Numbered from the stretch's first letter, positions 9,848-17,726 are shown. The stretch is DNA of 64,000 bases from Streptomyces bikiniensis (GCA_000716465.1 JNWL01000006.1:1-64000), one strand, 5' to 3'. Made by a program: numbers and translations. Notes: generated by a model not told the origin, from the letters alone.

Positions 9848-12451
9848 TCACGACAGGATCTCGACGTACCCGTCGGTCCCGTGCACGCGGATCCGCTGCC
9901 CGTCCTCGATCAGCCGGGTGGCCCCGGCCACGCCCACGACGGCCGGCAGGCCGTACTCCCGGGCGATCACCGCGCCGTGGGTCATCAGGCCGCCGACCTC
10001 CGTGACCAGGCCGGCGATGCCGACGAACACGGGCGACCAGCTGGGATCCGTGAAGGACGTGACCAGGACGTCGCCCGCTTCGAGGTCGGCGTCCTCCATG
10101 TCGAGGACGACACGGGCCCTGCCCTCGACGGTGCCGGCGGAGACCGGCAGGCCCGCGAGGGCGCCGGCCGGGACGTCGTCCCGCCGGTAGGACCCGGTGA
10201 GGGCCTCGCCGTCCGAGGTCAGCACCCGGGGCGGGGTGAGCGCACAGTACGCCCGGAACTCCTCCTCGCGCCGCCGGACGAGCCCCTCCTCCACCCGCCC
10301 CGTGCGCACGGCCTCGTGGAACTCCTGGAAGGTGAGGAAGAAGACGTCCTCCGCCTCGGCGAGCACACCGGCCCGCACGAGCCGTCCGGCCTCCTCCATC
10401 AGGGCCCGCTTGTAGACGGCGTACCGGCTGACGATGCCGTACTTCGGGTACTCGCGGTAGCCGGCGAAGGTCCGGACCCGGTCGATCATCCGCTTGGTCT
10501 CCTCGGCCTTCCGCTCCCCGTCGGGCAGGGCCCGCAGACGGGTCAGGACGTCCCGCTCCTTCTCCCGCGCCTCCTCCAGGCCCTTCCGGAAGCGCCGCTC
10601 GGCGGCGCCCGGGCCGAAGTTCCTGACGTTGTCGAGGATCGCGGGCACGAGCGCGGCGGGGCGCTCGCGCCAGCGCGGCCGCGTGATGTCGATCTCGCCG
10701 ACGCAGCGCATGCCGTACCGGTCGAGGTAGGCCTCGACGGCGTCGCGCGCCCCGGCCCCGCCCGGGAGCTTCGCCAGCCCGTCCGGGAAGTCGTCGTCCT
10801 CGACGCGCTCCAGGAACGCCACCACCTCCGGATGGGGGCGGATCGCGTCCGCGACGTCGAGCAGGTCGAGGCCCATCTCCGAGGTGATGTTGCCGGGGGC
10901 GGAGAGCGTGAGCGCGTCGGCCGCGTTCTTCTCGCCCAGCCATGCGAGGAGCTTGTCGTTGAGCCACCAGGCGGCCTCCATGCCCGCCATGAGCGCCCGG
11001 AAGCTCAGCGGGTCGGCGAGGACCCGCTTGTGCTCCTCGAAGGCTTCGAGGAGGAAGTCGAACAGCTCCGGTCCGCGCCTGGTCCGGATGTCGCGCTCCA
11101 GGGCGGCGACGGACGCCCGGCTGCGCTCGACCAGTTCGGTGACAATCGCCGGGTCGGCGTCGATCGGGGCGGGCGCGGCGCCGGGTACGGGTGCGGGTCC
11201 GGCAGGGGCCTCGTCCGGGAGGGACGGGACGAAGTCGCCGCGGTCGAGGACGGTCTCCAGGGCGTCCCTGATCAGCGGGTCGCCCTTCCCGACGGCCTCC
11301 AGGAGGGCGGCGCGGCTCGCGGGCGAGGCCAGGCGCCGGGTGACGTCCACGAACAGCCGCCCGCCGGCCTCGTGCATCGGCACCATGGCCGTCAGCCGCC
11401 ACATGGAGTGTCCCAGGGGCTTCATGGCGTCGGTCATCATCTGCTGGTGGCCGACCGAGACGTAGACGTGGTTGTCCGCGTCCTCGGCCCCGGGCACGGG
11501 GAACAGCGTGGTGATCGGCCGACTCTGGACGATCCGGAAGTCGTCGTCCACCAGGCACCACTCGATGTCCTGCGGGCGGCCGAAGTGCGCCTCGATCCGC
11601 CGGCCGAGCCGCACGAGCCGCAGGACCTGCTCGTGCGTCAGCGCCGGGCGCTCCCGCCGCCCCGCGTCGACCTCCACCTCCCGCGTGCCGCCGCCGGACA
11701 GGGGCCGGAGGGCGCGCGGCTTGGCGGCGATCGTCTCGGCGACGACCCGGTCGTCCCGCACGGTGAAGACGTCCGGGTCCACCAGGCCGGAGACCAGGGC
11801 CTCGCCGAGCCCGAGGCCGGCGTCCACCGTGGCGGTCCTCCGGTCGCCCGTGACGGGGTCGGCCGTGAAGAGGACGCCGGCCGCGTCGGGGAGGGCCATC
11901 CGCTGGACGACCACGGCCATGCGGACCGCGCGGTGGTCGATGCCGTGGTGCCGCCGGTAGGCGACGGCCCGCTCGGTGAACAGCGAGGCCCAGCACCGGC
12001 GGACGTGCCGGAGGACCTCCGCCGGGCCCACGACGTTCAGATAGCTGTCCTGCTGGCCGGCGAAGGAGGCCGTCGGCAGGTCCTCCGCCGTGGCGCTGGA
12101 GCGGACGGCGTAGGCGTCGTGCGCGCCGAACCGGGCGAGGGCGCCCGTGATCGCCTCCGCGACGTCGTCCGGGACGGGGGTCGCCTCGACGGTACGGCGG
12201 ATCTCCGCGCCGAGCGCACGGAGCCCTTCCCGGTCGTCCGCGTCCGGGCGGGACAGCCGGTCGAGCAGGCCGTCGAGCGCCGGCGCCCGCTCCACGACCC
12301 GCCGGAAGGCGTCCGTCGTCACGCAGAAGCCGGCCGGCACGCGGACGCCGTCGAGCCGCGACAGCGCGCCCAGGTGCGCGCCCTTGCCGCCGACGAGCGC
12401 GATCCGCGTCTCGTCGATCTCCTGGAGGTCCCACACGTACCGCGCGTTCAT
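9848..12451 (-). CDS. rph: rifamycin phosphotransferase
   Basis: Inactivates rifamycins by ATP-dependent phosphorylation of the ansa-chain hydroxyl. The 867-residue product has the PEP-synthase-like layout of Rph. The ATP-binding half starts with WDLQEIDETRIALVGGKGAHLG and includes YAVRSSATAEDLPTASFAGQQD and IEWCLVDDDFRIVQSRPITT. A central rifampin-binding region (about 330-770) contains HVYVSVGHQQMMTDAMKPLG and APGNITSEMGLDLLD. The swivelling domain carries the catalytic His at residue 825 in GGLMTHGAVIAREYGLP. Length and His position match the Listeria enzyme as I recall it. The ATG at 12451 has AAAAAGGAGCACG upstream; the longer open frame on this strand is not coding. The upstream rifamycin-associated element supports the call. 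Confidence 0.93.
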   Translation of the reverse strand: MNARYVWDLQEIDETRIALVGGKGAHLGALSRLDGVRVPAGFCVTTDAFRRVVERAPALDGLLDRLSRPDADDREGLRALGAEIRRTVEATPVPDDVAEAITGALARFGAHDAYAVRSSATAEDLPTASFAGQQDSYLNVVGPAEVLRHVRRCWASLFTERAVAYRRHHGIDHRAVRMAVVVQRMALPDAAGVLFTADPVTGDRRTATVDAGLGLGEALVSGLVDPDVFTVRDDRVVAETIAAKPRALRPLSGGGTREVEVDAGRRERPALTHEQVLRLVRLGRRIEAHFGRPQDIEWCLVDDDFRIVQSRPITTLFPVPGAEDADNHVYVSVGHQQMMTDAMKPLGHSMWRLTAMVPMHEAGGRLFVDVTRRLASPASRAALLEAVGKGDPLIRDALETVLDRGDFVPSLPDEAPAGPAPVPGAAPAPIDADPAIVTELVERSRASVAALERDIRTRRGPELFDFLLEAFEEHKRVLADPLSFRALMAGMEAAWWLNDKLLAWLGEKNAADALTLSAPGNITSEMGLDLLDVADAIRPHPEVVAFLERVEDDDFPDGLAKLPGGAGARDAVEAYLDRYGMRCVGEIDITRPRWRERPAALVPAILDNVRNFGPGAAERRFRKGLEEAREKERDVLTRLRALPDGERKAEETKRMIDRVRTFAGYREYPKYGIVSRYAVYKRALMEEAGRLVRAGVLAEAEDVFFLTFQEFHEAVRTGRVEEGLVRRREEEFRAYCALTPPRVLTSDGEALTGSYRRDDVPAGALAGLPVSAGTVEGRARVVLDMEDADLEAGDVLVTSFTDPSWSPVFVGIAGLVTEVGGLMTHGAVIAREYGLPAVVGVAGATRLIEDGQRIRVHGTDGYVEILS

Positions 12452-12505
12452 CGTGCTCCTTTTTCCGCAGGTCGTGGCCGAGGTCGCCGATTCTGCGCCA
12501 TGGCC

Positions 12506-12525
12506 GGGGCCTTGCCGCAAGCCCC
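12506..12525 (-). promoter_or_regulatory. rifamycin-associated element (RAE)
   Basis: On the minus strand this reads GGGGCTTGCGGCAAGGCCCC, a near-perfect inverted repeat. It matches the RAE described upstream of rph and other rifamycin-resistance genes in actinomycetes (from memory). It lies 55 bp before the rph start and directly downstream of a TATAGC -10-like box on that strand. Confidence 0.85.
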
Positions 12526-12540
12526 CCGGTGCGCTATACC
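12512..12540 (+). promoter_or_regulatory. putative plus-strand promoter overlapping the RAE
   Basis: TTGCCG (12512-12517), a 17-bp spacer and TATACC (12535-12540) face the macro-domain gene. The -35 box lies inside the RAE, so a factor at the RAE could affect both directions. Inferred from spacing and consensus only. Confidence 0.45.
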
Positions 12541-12548
12541 TTGAGCAT

Positions 12549-12572
12549 GGCGAGGAGAGTGATCTCCTCGCC
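12549..12572. repeat. perfect 10-bp inverted repeat with 4-base loop
   Basis: GGCGAGGAGA, loop GTGA, TCTCCTCGCC. It lies just downstream of the predicted plus-strand promoter, in the likely 5' leader of the macro-domain transcript. It is not placed as a terminator of any visible gene; it could be a leader hairpin or operator. Confidence 0.6.
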
Positions 12573-12673
12573 TTCGTCGTTCCCTCTCCGGGCGGACCGA
12601 GGCGCCGGGGCGTTGTCAGTGGGGCGCTATAGCTTCGGAGTTGTTCGAGAAGCTGTGCGAGAGGGGCGGACTC

Positions 12674-13342
12674 GTGGGTGTCCGGCATGCGTTGAGAGTC
12701 GTACTGGTCGATGTGAACGCCGGGGTGGTGGCGGCCTGGCGGTCCGCGTTCGCGGACACGCCCGAGGTGGAGATCCGGCGGGGCTCCCTGCTCGACGTGG
12801 ACGTCGACGCGTGGGTGTCCCCCACCAACGCGAAGGGGCGGATGGACGGCGGTGTCGACGCCGTCGTCAAGCGGTACCTCGGCGCCGGCATCCAGGTGCG
12901 GGTGCAGCGGGCGATCCGCGACCGGTTCGGCGGGAGCCTGCCGGTGGGCAGCGCGGTGTGCGTCCCGTCCGGGGCCGCCGTGCCCCGGTATCTGATCTCG
13001 ACGCCGACCATGTACCGGTCCTCGCAGGACGTCGGCGAGACCATGAACGTGGCGCTGGCGTGCGCGGCCGCGTTCCAGGCGGTGCACCTGCAGAACCGGG
13101 TGGAGCCCGGCAGCATCCGGTCGGTGGCCCTGGTGGGGCTCGGCGCGCAGACGGGGCGGGTGCCCGCGCAGGTGTGCGCCAACCTGATGTGGACGGGCTA
13201 CACCCTGTTCCAGGACCACGGGTTCGCGGACTACGACGAGTTGAGGGCCGCGGTACTGGGGCAGCTCGACGACATCCGGGGAGCGGGGTCCGCGCGGCGG
13301 GTCCGGATCGACGTGCCGCGGCGGCCTTCCTTTCGCCACTGA
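12674..13342 (+). CDS. macro domain protein (ADP-ribose binding)
   Basis: A 222-residue protein almost entirely made of a macro domain, a fold that binds ADP-ribose or removes it from targets. The first strand and loop read VEIRRGSLLDVDVDAWVSPTNAKGRM. The glycine loop is MDGGVDAVVKRYLG, in place of the usual GGGV-D segment. The phosphate loop near the C-terminus is LVGLGAQTGRVP. The catalytic-type Asn and the Asp of canonical hydrolases are partly altered, so binding rather than hydrolysis is possible. GTG 12674 has GAGAGGGGCGG upstream; TTG 12641 would add 11 residues. It directly precedes the glycosylase-ADP-ribosyltransferase gene on the same strand, 139 bp apart, with no terminator between. 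Confidence 0.8.
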   Translation: MGVRHALRVVLVDVNAGVVAAWRSAFADTPEVEIRRGSLLDVDVDAWVSPTNAKGRMDGGVDAVVKRYLGAGIQVRVQRAIRDRFGGSLPVGSAVCVPSGAAVPRYLISTPTMYRSSQDVGETMNVALACAAAFQAVHLQNRVEPGSIRSVALVGLGAQTGRVPAQVCANLMWTGYTLFQDHGFADYDELRAAVLGQLDDIRGAGSARRVRIDVPRRPSFRH

Positions 13343-13343
13343 C

Positions 13344-13481
13344 CCGAAGACGCAGCAGACGCCGCAGGCCCCACAGGCCCCACAGACTCCGCAGGCCTCA
13401 CAGACTCCGCAGGCCCCGGGGAGCGGCGCCGCCCCCACCGCCCCCGCCGTCTCCGTACCGAATCAAGGGAGTTCCGCACCC
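13344..13481 (+). repeat. imperfect CAG-GCC-CCA type repeats, open in the downstream frame
   Basis: The gap between the macro and glycosylase-ART genes holds short direct repeats (variants of CCGCAGGCC and CCACAGACT). In the frame of the downstream gene the whole stretch is open and reads as a Pro/Gln/Ala/Thr linker (TPQAPQAPQTPQASQTPQAP, then SGAAPTAPA). The downstream ATG is preceded by AAGGGAG. Confidence 0.6.
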
Positions 13482-15098
13482 ATGACCGACGCCGACGTTC
13501 CCGCCGCGGGCGACCCGCTGAGCCTGGCGGACCTGTTCACCGGCGGCGGCGAGCCGTGGCTTCCGCTGCTCGGACCGGTGATCGAGGCACAGCCCGGGGC
13601 CGTCGAGTTCATCGGCCCGAAGCGGAGCCCGGAGGTGGTGCCGGTGCGGGAGCTGACGTTCCAGGCGCTGAAGCCGCATCCGCCGCACAAGTGGAAGGTG
13701 GTCGCCTTCGGCCAGAACCCGTATCCGCGGGCGGAGAGCGCGACCGGCATCGCCATGTTCGACAACACCTTCACCGACTGGAGGGACAGCCGGTTCGGCC
13801 GGGTGGTCAGCGTCCGCTGCCTCATCAAGGCCGCCGCGATGTGGAAGTACGGCATCGCCGCGAAGACGCCGGTCGCCGACGTCCGGGCCCTGCTGGAGAA
13901 GGAGGAGACGGTCTCTCCGCCGGAGTGGTTCCAGGCGATGCTGACCCAGGGCGTGCTGCTGCTCAACGCGTCGCTCACGGCGAGCGCGGACGGGGCGGTG
14001 CCGACCGACCGGCACACCGCGTTCTGGCGACCCGTGGCCGAGCGGATCGTCGAGGAGATCCTCCGGGCCAAGCAGGAGGCCGCGGAGGAGGACCGGGGGG
14101 TGGTGTTCGCCTGGTGGGGCGCGCACGCCCGGAGCCTGAAGCGGGTCGTCCAGCGGCTGGAGAAGAAGTACCCGGGGGTGGAGGTCCGGCACCTGGACCA
14201 CGCGAACCCGGCGGCGCAGGGGGACCTCTTCTGCGAGGGCGACCACTTCGCGCGGGTGAACGACGCGCTGGCGGCGGTGGGGGCCGAGCCGGTCGACTGG
14301 CTTCCGGCGAAGGGCTGGGACCGGGAGGCGCCGGGGGCCGGCGGACCGGAGGGCGGTGGTGTCGCCGAGCGGATGGGGGCGTTCATCGCGTCGACGATGG
14401 AGCTGCACCAGCTGTATCTGGAGCGGCTCACGAGCGTCAAGGACGAAGGGCTCGTCCTGCCGCCGATCACCGGCGTGTTCGACACTCCGCTGCTGGACTT
14501 CCGGAAGGCCGTCGAGCCGGTGTCGGGGGTCCTCCGGAACCTGGACGGGTACGTCGAGCGGTCGATCCGGTTCGGGGAGGCCAGGGTCGCGGCGGAGAAG
14601 GACGCGGGCGGACTGTCCGCCGACGCGATCGCGGCGCTCCACCTGTACACGTGCGAGTCGGCGTTCTACCGCGAGATCAACGCCGTGCTGCGCTCCCCGG
14701 ACCGGGAGCGGCTGGTGCCGTACCTGCCGTACCTGCGGCTGCTGTTCTCGGCGGTGTCCGGGCTGCCGGTGCGGAAGGAGCCCCTGTGGCGGGGCGTGGC
14801 GCTCGACCTGCGGTCGCAGTACCCGGTGGGGCGGACGGTGACCTGGTGGGGCGTGTCCTCGTGCACCTCCGAGCCGGCCGTGGCCCGGGGGTTCCTCGGG
14901 AACCGGGGCAGACGGACCCTGTTCGAGGTGACGCCGGCGCGGGCGGTGGGGATCCGGCGGTTCTCCGCGTTCACCGGCGAGGAGGAGTACATCCTCACGC
15001 CGGGAACGCGGTTGGAGGTGACGGAGGTGAAGGCCGAGCGCGGTGGCCTGTGCACCGTACGGCTGACGGAGCTGGAGGGGCCGGGCCCGGTGTCCTGA
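13482..15098 (+). CDS. uracil-DNA-glycosylase-like domain fused to ADP-ribosyltransferase
   Basis: A 538-residue two-domain protein. Residues about 20-275 follow the family 1 uracil-DNA glycosylase layout. The water-activating loop is GQNPYP at 77-82 (canonical GQDPYH). The pyrimidine-recognition strand is VLLLNASLT with Asn162. The minor-groove loop is HLDHANPAAQGD with His237/His240. The catalytic Asp is replaced by Asn79. After a Gly-rich hinge (about 285-300), residues 300-538 match mono-ADP-ribosyltransferases of the R-S-E class: LWRGV (Arg437), WWGVSSCTSEPAVARGFLG (Ser459-Ser463 region) and the ExE motif GEEEYIL (Glu500, Glu502). The C-terminal half should bind NAD+. No signal peptide is seen, so it probably acts in the cytoplasm, perhaps on nucleic acid or DNA-bound proteins. 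It is paired with a macro domain, as in DNA ADP-ribosylation toxin/antitoxin pairs. Substrate unknown. Confidence 0.82.
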   Translation: MTDADVPAAGDPLSLADLFTGGGEPWLPLLGPVIEAQPGAVEFIGPKRSPEVVPVRELTFQALKPHPPHKWKVVAFGQNPYPRAESATGIAMFDNTFTDWRDSRFGRVVSVRCLIKAAAMWKYGIAAKTPVADVRALLEKEETVSPPEWFQAMLTQGVLLLNASLTASADGAVPTDRHTAFWRPVAERIVEEILRAKQEAAEEDRGVVFAWWGAHARSLKRVVQRLEKKYPGVEVRHLDHANPAAQGDLFCEGDHFARVNDALAAVGAEPVDWLPAKGWDREAPGAGGPEGGGVAERMGAFIASTMELHQLYLERLTSVKDEGLVLPPITGVFDTPLLDFRKAVEPVSGVLRNLDGYVERSIRFGEARVAAEKDAGGLSADAIAALHLYTCESAFYREINAVLRSPDRERLVPYLPYLRLLFSAVSGLPVRKEPLWRGVALDLRSQYPVGRTVTWWGVSSCTSEPAVARGFLGNRGRRTLFEVTPARAVGIRRFSAFTGEEEYILTPGTRLEVTEVKAERGGLCTVRLTELEGPGPVS

Positions 15099-15152
15099 GC
15101 GGACGGCTCCCGGGCGGCCCGGTGCGGAGGAGGCCGTTCGGAGCGGCGCGGC

Positions 15153-15542
15153 TCAGAGCAGTCCGACGGTCCGGGGCGGGGCGTAGACGTGGCGGGCGAG
15201 GTGCTCGCGGCCGCAGCGGACGTCGAAGTCCCGGTGCGGACCGGGCTCCCGCTCGCGGGCGATCCGCTCCCGGTGACCGGCACAGGTCCCGCAGTCGGGG
15301 TCCCAGTCGGGCAGGAGGTCGGGGTGGCGGGCGGCGAGGTGGGCGCCGAGGGCGATCTGGGTGGTGACGGTGCTGTCGAACGGGTCCCAGTCGACGCCGC
15401 GTTCGCCGGTGAGGCGGAGCTCGGCGATCCGGTCGCCGACGTCCCGCATGGTTCGGTAGAGGTCGGCGCACTCGTCGCAGTCCCACATCCAGGGCGGAGG
15501 CAGGGGCCACTCGTCGCCGGGGTCGATCTCGTCCGGGCTCAT
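15153..15542 (-). CDS. conserved hypothetical protein with two CxxC motifs
   Basis: Predicted 129-residue soluble protein. It contains WDCDECADLY near residue 22 and CGTCAGHRERI near residue 88, plus repeated acidic/Trp/Pro stretches. The paired CxxC motifs suggest metal binding or a redox role, but no family was recognised. There is no Shine-Dalgarno site before ATG 15542; a TATCGT box lies about nine bases upstream, consistent with a leaderless message. It is convergent with the glycosylase-ART gene, 54 bp apart. The open frame continues upstream but loses coding character. Confidence 0.65.
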   Translation of the reverse strand: MSPDEIDPGDEWPLPPPWMWDCDECADLYRTMRDVGDRIAELRLTGERGVDWDPFDSTVTTQIALGAHLAARHPDLLPDWDPDCGTCAGHRERIAREREPGPHRDFDVRCGREHLARHVYAPPRTVGLL

Positions 15543-16087
15543 GGAAGGCACGATAGTCCGAGGGACCCGGGGCGCCGGGCGCTTTTCCCGATACTGAGGG
15601 CCACCGCCCGGTACCGGGGCGTCGCGGTCCGGGGCGCGCCACGACGTCCCGGGTGCCGCCGGCGGGGCGCTCGACTCCGCCCGGAGCCAGGGCCGTTGGG
15701 CAGGGTCGTGGGCCGGAGAAAGGATGATCTTGCTCATCGAGACACTGCGGCGCCACCGGGACCGCCTGTCGCCCCTCCTCGCCCGCACCCTGGGCGGAGG
15801 CCGGGACCGGCCCTCCTCCTGACGCCGCACGCGCGAACGGCCCGGACCGCGGCCGGGCTCCCCCCGCCGGGGGCGGTGTCCGTGCTCAACGCCCGGGCGG
15901 CGCCCGTGCCCGCGGCGCCGAGCAGGAGCCCTGCCATGAGGGCGGGCACCGGGCCCCTGGTGCGGTTGCGGGGCTGCGTGGAGGAGGCGGAGGCGGTCGG
16001 GGCGGAGGTGGTGCGGGGCTGCTGTGGCCGCATGCGGCCCGAGGTGGCACGGCCCGTTCACGGCCCGGGCGGAGACGGCGATACGGG
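15543..16087. other. intergenic region, about 545 bp
   Basis: No secure gene. A minus-strand frame at 15734-16033 (99 residues) has one hydrophobic stretch VPALMAGLLLGAAGTGAARA but a low-complexity Arg/Gly C-terminus; it is only a weak candidate for a small membrane protein. Confidence 0.35.
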
Positions 16088-16125
16088 GAACGGCCTCACC
16101 GGAAGGGGGGGCGGTGAGGCCGTTC
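16088..16125 (-). terminator. 14-bp stem terminator after the sigma gene
   Basis: Perfect arms GAACGGCCTCACCG and CGGTGAGGCCGTTC with a 10-base G-rich loop, 40 bp beyond the stop of the minus-strand sigma gene. Confidence 0.75.
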
Positions 16126-16164
16126 GGTTCCCGCGGGGGGGAAGGGGGGAGAGCGGAGGAGGCG

Positions 16165-17052
16165 TCACTCCATGGGGGCGAGCATGCCCTTGCGGAGGCG
16201 GGCCAGGTTGCGGGAGAGGAGGCGGGAGACCTGCATCTGGGAGATGCCGAGCCGCTTGCCGATCTCCGACTGCGTCAGCTCCTCGACGAACCGGAGGTGG
16301 AGCAGCAGGCGGTCCCGCTCGCCGAGTTCGGCGACGAGGGGGGCGAGTGCGTGGAAGTCCTCGAAGAGTTCGAGCGCCGGGTCCTCTTCGCCCATGAGGT
16401 CGGAGAGCATGGCGCCGCTCTCCTCCCCCTCGCCGCCGACCGCGGCGTCCAGCGAGGTGGAGTTGTAGCCGTTGGAGGCGATCCGCGCCTCGATCACCTC
16501 GTCCTCGGAGAGGTTCATCAGGGCCGAGAGCTCCGCCACGCTCGGCGAGCGGCCGAGGCGGGAGCTGAGCTCCTCCGTCGCCTTGGCCAGTTCCACCCGG
16601 GCCTCCTGGAGGCGGCGGGGGACGTGCACGGCCCAGGAGGTGTCACGGAAGAACCGCTTGATCTCGCCGACGATGCAGGGGACGGCGAAGGTGGTGAACT
16701 CGACCTCGCGGGAGATGTCGAAGCGGTCGATCGCCTTGATCAGTCCGATGGTGCCGACCTGGACGATGTCCTCCATGTCGTCGCCGCGGGCCCGGAAGCG
16801 GCCGGCCGCGTAGCGCACGAGCGACATGTTCATCTCGATCAGCGTGTTGCGGGCGTACTGGTACTCGGGCGTTCCCTCCTCCAGTACCGCCATCCGGTCG
16901 AAGAAGAGCTTCGACAGTTCACGCGCGTCCTTCGGCGCCACCTTGTCGGGGGCTTCGAGCACGGGAAGCCCCCCCACGGTCCGCTCGGCGCCGGTCTTCG
17001 TCTCGGTCAGCACTGTGGTCGGCACTTCGGTGACCCCCTCTTTCGTCGACAA
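16165..17052 (-). CDS. RNA polymerase sigma factor, SigB/SigF subfamily
   Basis: A 295-residue group 3 sigma factor, the kind that directs stress or sporulation genes in Streptomyces. Region 2 includes NMSLVRYAAGRFRARGDDMEDIVQVGTIGL and IDRFDISREVEFTTFAVPCI. Region 3 follows (WAVHVPRRLQEARVELAKA). Region 4 has the helix-turn-helix LTQSEIGKRLGISQMQVSRLLSRNL. The start is a TTG at 17052 preceded by GGGGGAAG; a GTG at 17025 (AGAGGGGG upstream) would shorten it by nine residues. The upstream genes on the same strand are an RsbW-like kinase and a SpoIIE-type phosphatase, the standard regulators of this subfamily, so partner-switching control is likely. Confidence 0.93.
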   Translation of the reverse strand: MSTKEGVTEVPTTVLTETKTGAERTVGGLPVLEAPDKVAPKDARELSKLFFDRMAVLEEGTPEYQYARNTLIEMNMSLVRYAAGRFRARGDDMEDIVQVGTIGLIKAIDRFDISREVEFTTFAVPCIVGEIKRFFRDTSWAVHVPRRLQEARVELAKATEELSSRLGRSPSVAELSALMNLSEDEVIEARIASNGYNSTSLDAAVGGEGEESGAMLSDLMGEEDPALELFEDFHALAPLVAELGERDRLLLHLRFVEELTQSEIGKRLGISQMQVSRLLSRNLARLRKGMLAPME

Positions 17053-17168
17053 CCCGTCTTCCCCCGGACGGCCCGCATACCCCGGACCTCACGGAGCATG
17101 CACACCTTCTCGAAAATTTCTCTCCGAGCGTTTTCCTCCGGGCGGGCGGACGCGTCCGCCGTGCGGGT

Positions 17169-17612
17169 TCAGACGAGGGAGAGGCGCGCCCTGACCCGCT
17201 TCCCGGACGGCTGCGGCTCCACGCTGACGCTCTCGCAGACGGCGACGACGATCTCGACGCCGTGCTGGCCGATGCGGCCGGGGTCGTGGCCCCGGGGGAC
17301 GGGAGAGGTCTCCAGGCGGTCGAACACCGAGATCTCCAGAGCGTCCTCGAACAGTTCGAGCAGCAGGCGGCAGGGGCCGGGCGCGTGGCGCACGGCGTTG
17401 GTCACCAGCTCGCTGACCACCAGGCGCGCGAGGTCGACGCGCTCGCGGGCGACCCGCGGGTGTCCCGAGGCCGGTGAGGCGGTGAGGAAGTCGGCGGTGA
17501 AGTCGCGGGCGGACGCGACCATGCCGTCGTCGGCGTCCGCACCGTCGTAGTCGACGCTCGCGTACAGCAAGGGCTCCTGTGTCGCGCGCTCCGCGGCGAT
17601 CGCGTCCGTCAT
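17169..17612 (-). CDS. RsbW-like anti-sigma/HATPase_c serine kinase
   Basis: A 147-residue GHKL-fold protein of the anti-sigma kinase type. The N-box reads LARLVVSELVTNAVRHAPGP. The G1 box is altered (ISVFDRLETSPVPRGHDPG) and the G2-like region is IGQHGVEIVVAVCE. Such proteins bind a sigma factor and phosphorylate STAS antagonists. It lies 117 bp upstream of the sigma gene on the same strand and is its most likely partner. ATG 17612 has GGGGAGG seven bases upstream; a 30-codon upstream extension lacks a ribosome site. The missing DxGxG glycine in G1 could lower ATP turnover. Confidence 0.87.
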   Translation of the reverse strand: MTDAIAAERATQEPLLYASVDYDGADADDGMVASARDFTADFLTASPASGHPRVARERVDLARLVVSELVTNAVRHAPGPCRLLLELFEDALEISVFDRLETSPVPRGHDPGRIGQHGVEIVVAVCESVSVEPQPSGKRVRARLSLV

Positions 17613-17726
17613 CGGCCTGCCTCCCCTCACACGGCTCGGTGCCGTGCTCCGTACCTCATCCTGCGCACCTTCCCTCCTTTGCGTTTTCCACACCGTCCGC
17701 ATCCGAGAACGCGGACCCGACCGTAC

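Noticed and set aside
12452..13438. Upstream extension of the rph gene on the minus strand
   Set aside because: The extra 330 codons are low-complexity and cover the RAE and the macro-domain gene; ATG 12451 has a strong ribosome site and gives the family length.
13482..15098. Rifampin ADP-ribosyltransferase (Arr) near rph
   Set aside because: Arr is a protein of about 140 residues with an H-Y-E type site; this one is 538 residues with R-S-E motifs and a glycosylase-like domain.
15734..16033. 99-codon minus-strand frame with a hydrophobic stretch
   Set aside because: Only one weak hydrophobic segment, no ribosome site of note and a Gly/Arg low-complexity end; kept only as a note in the intergenic entry.
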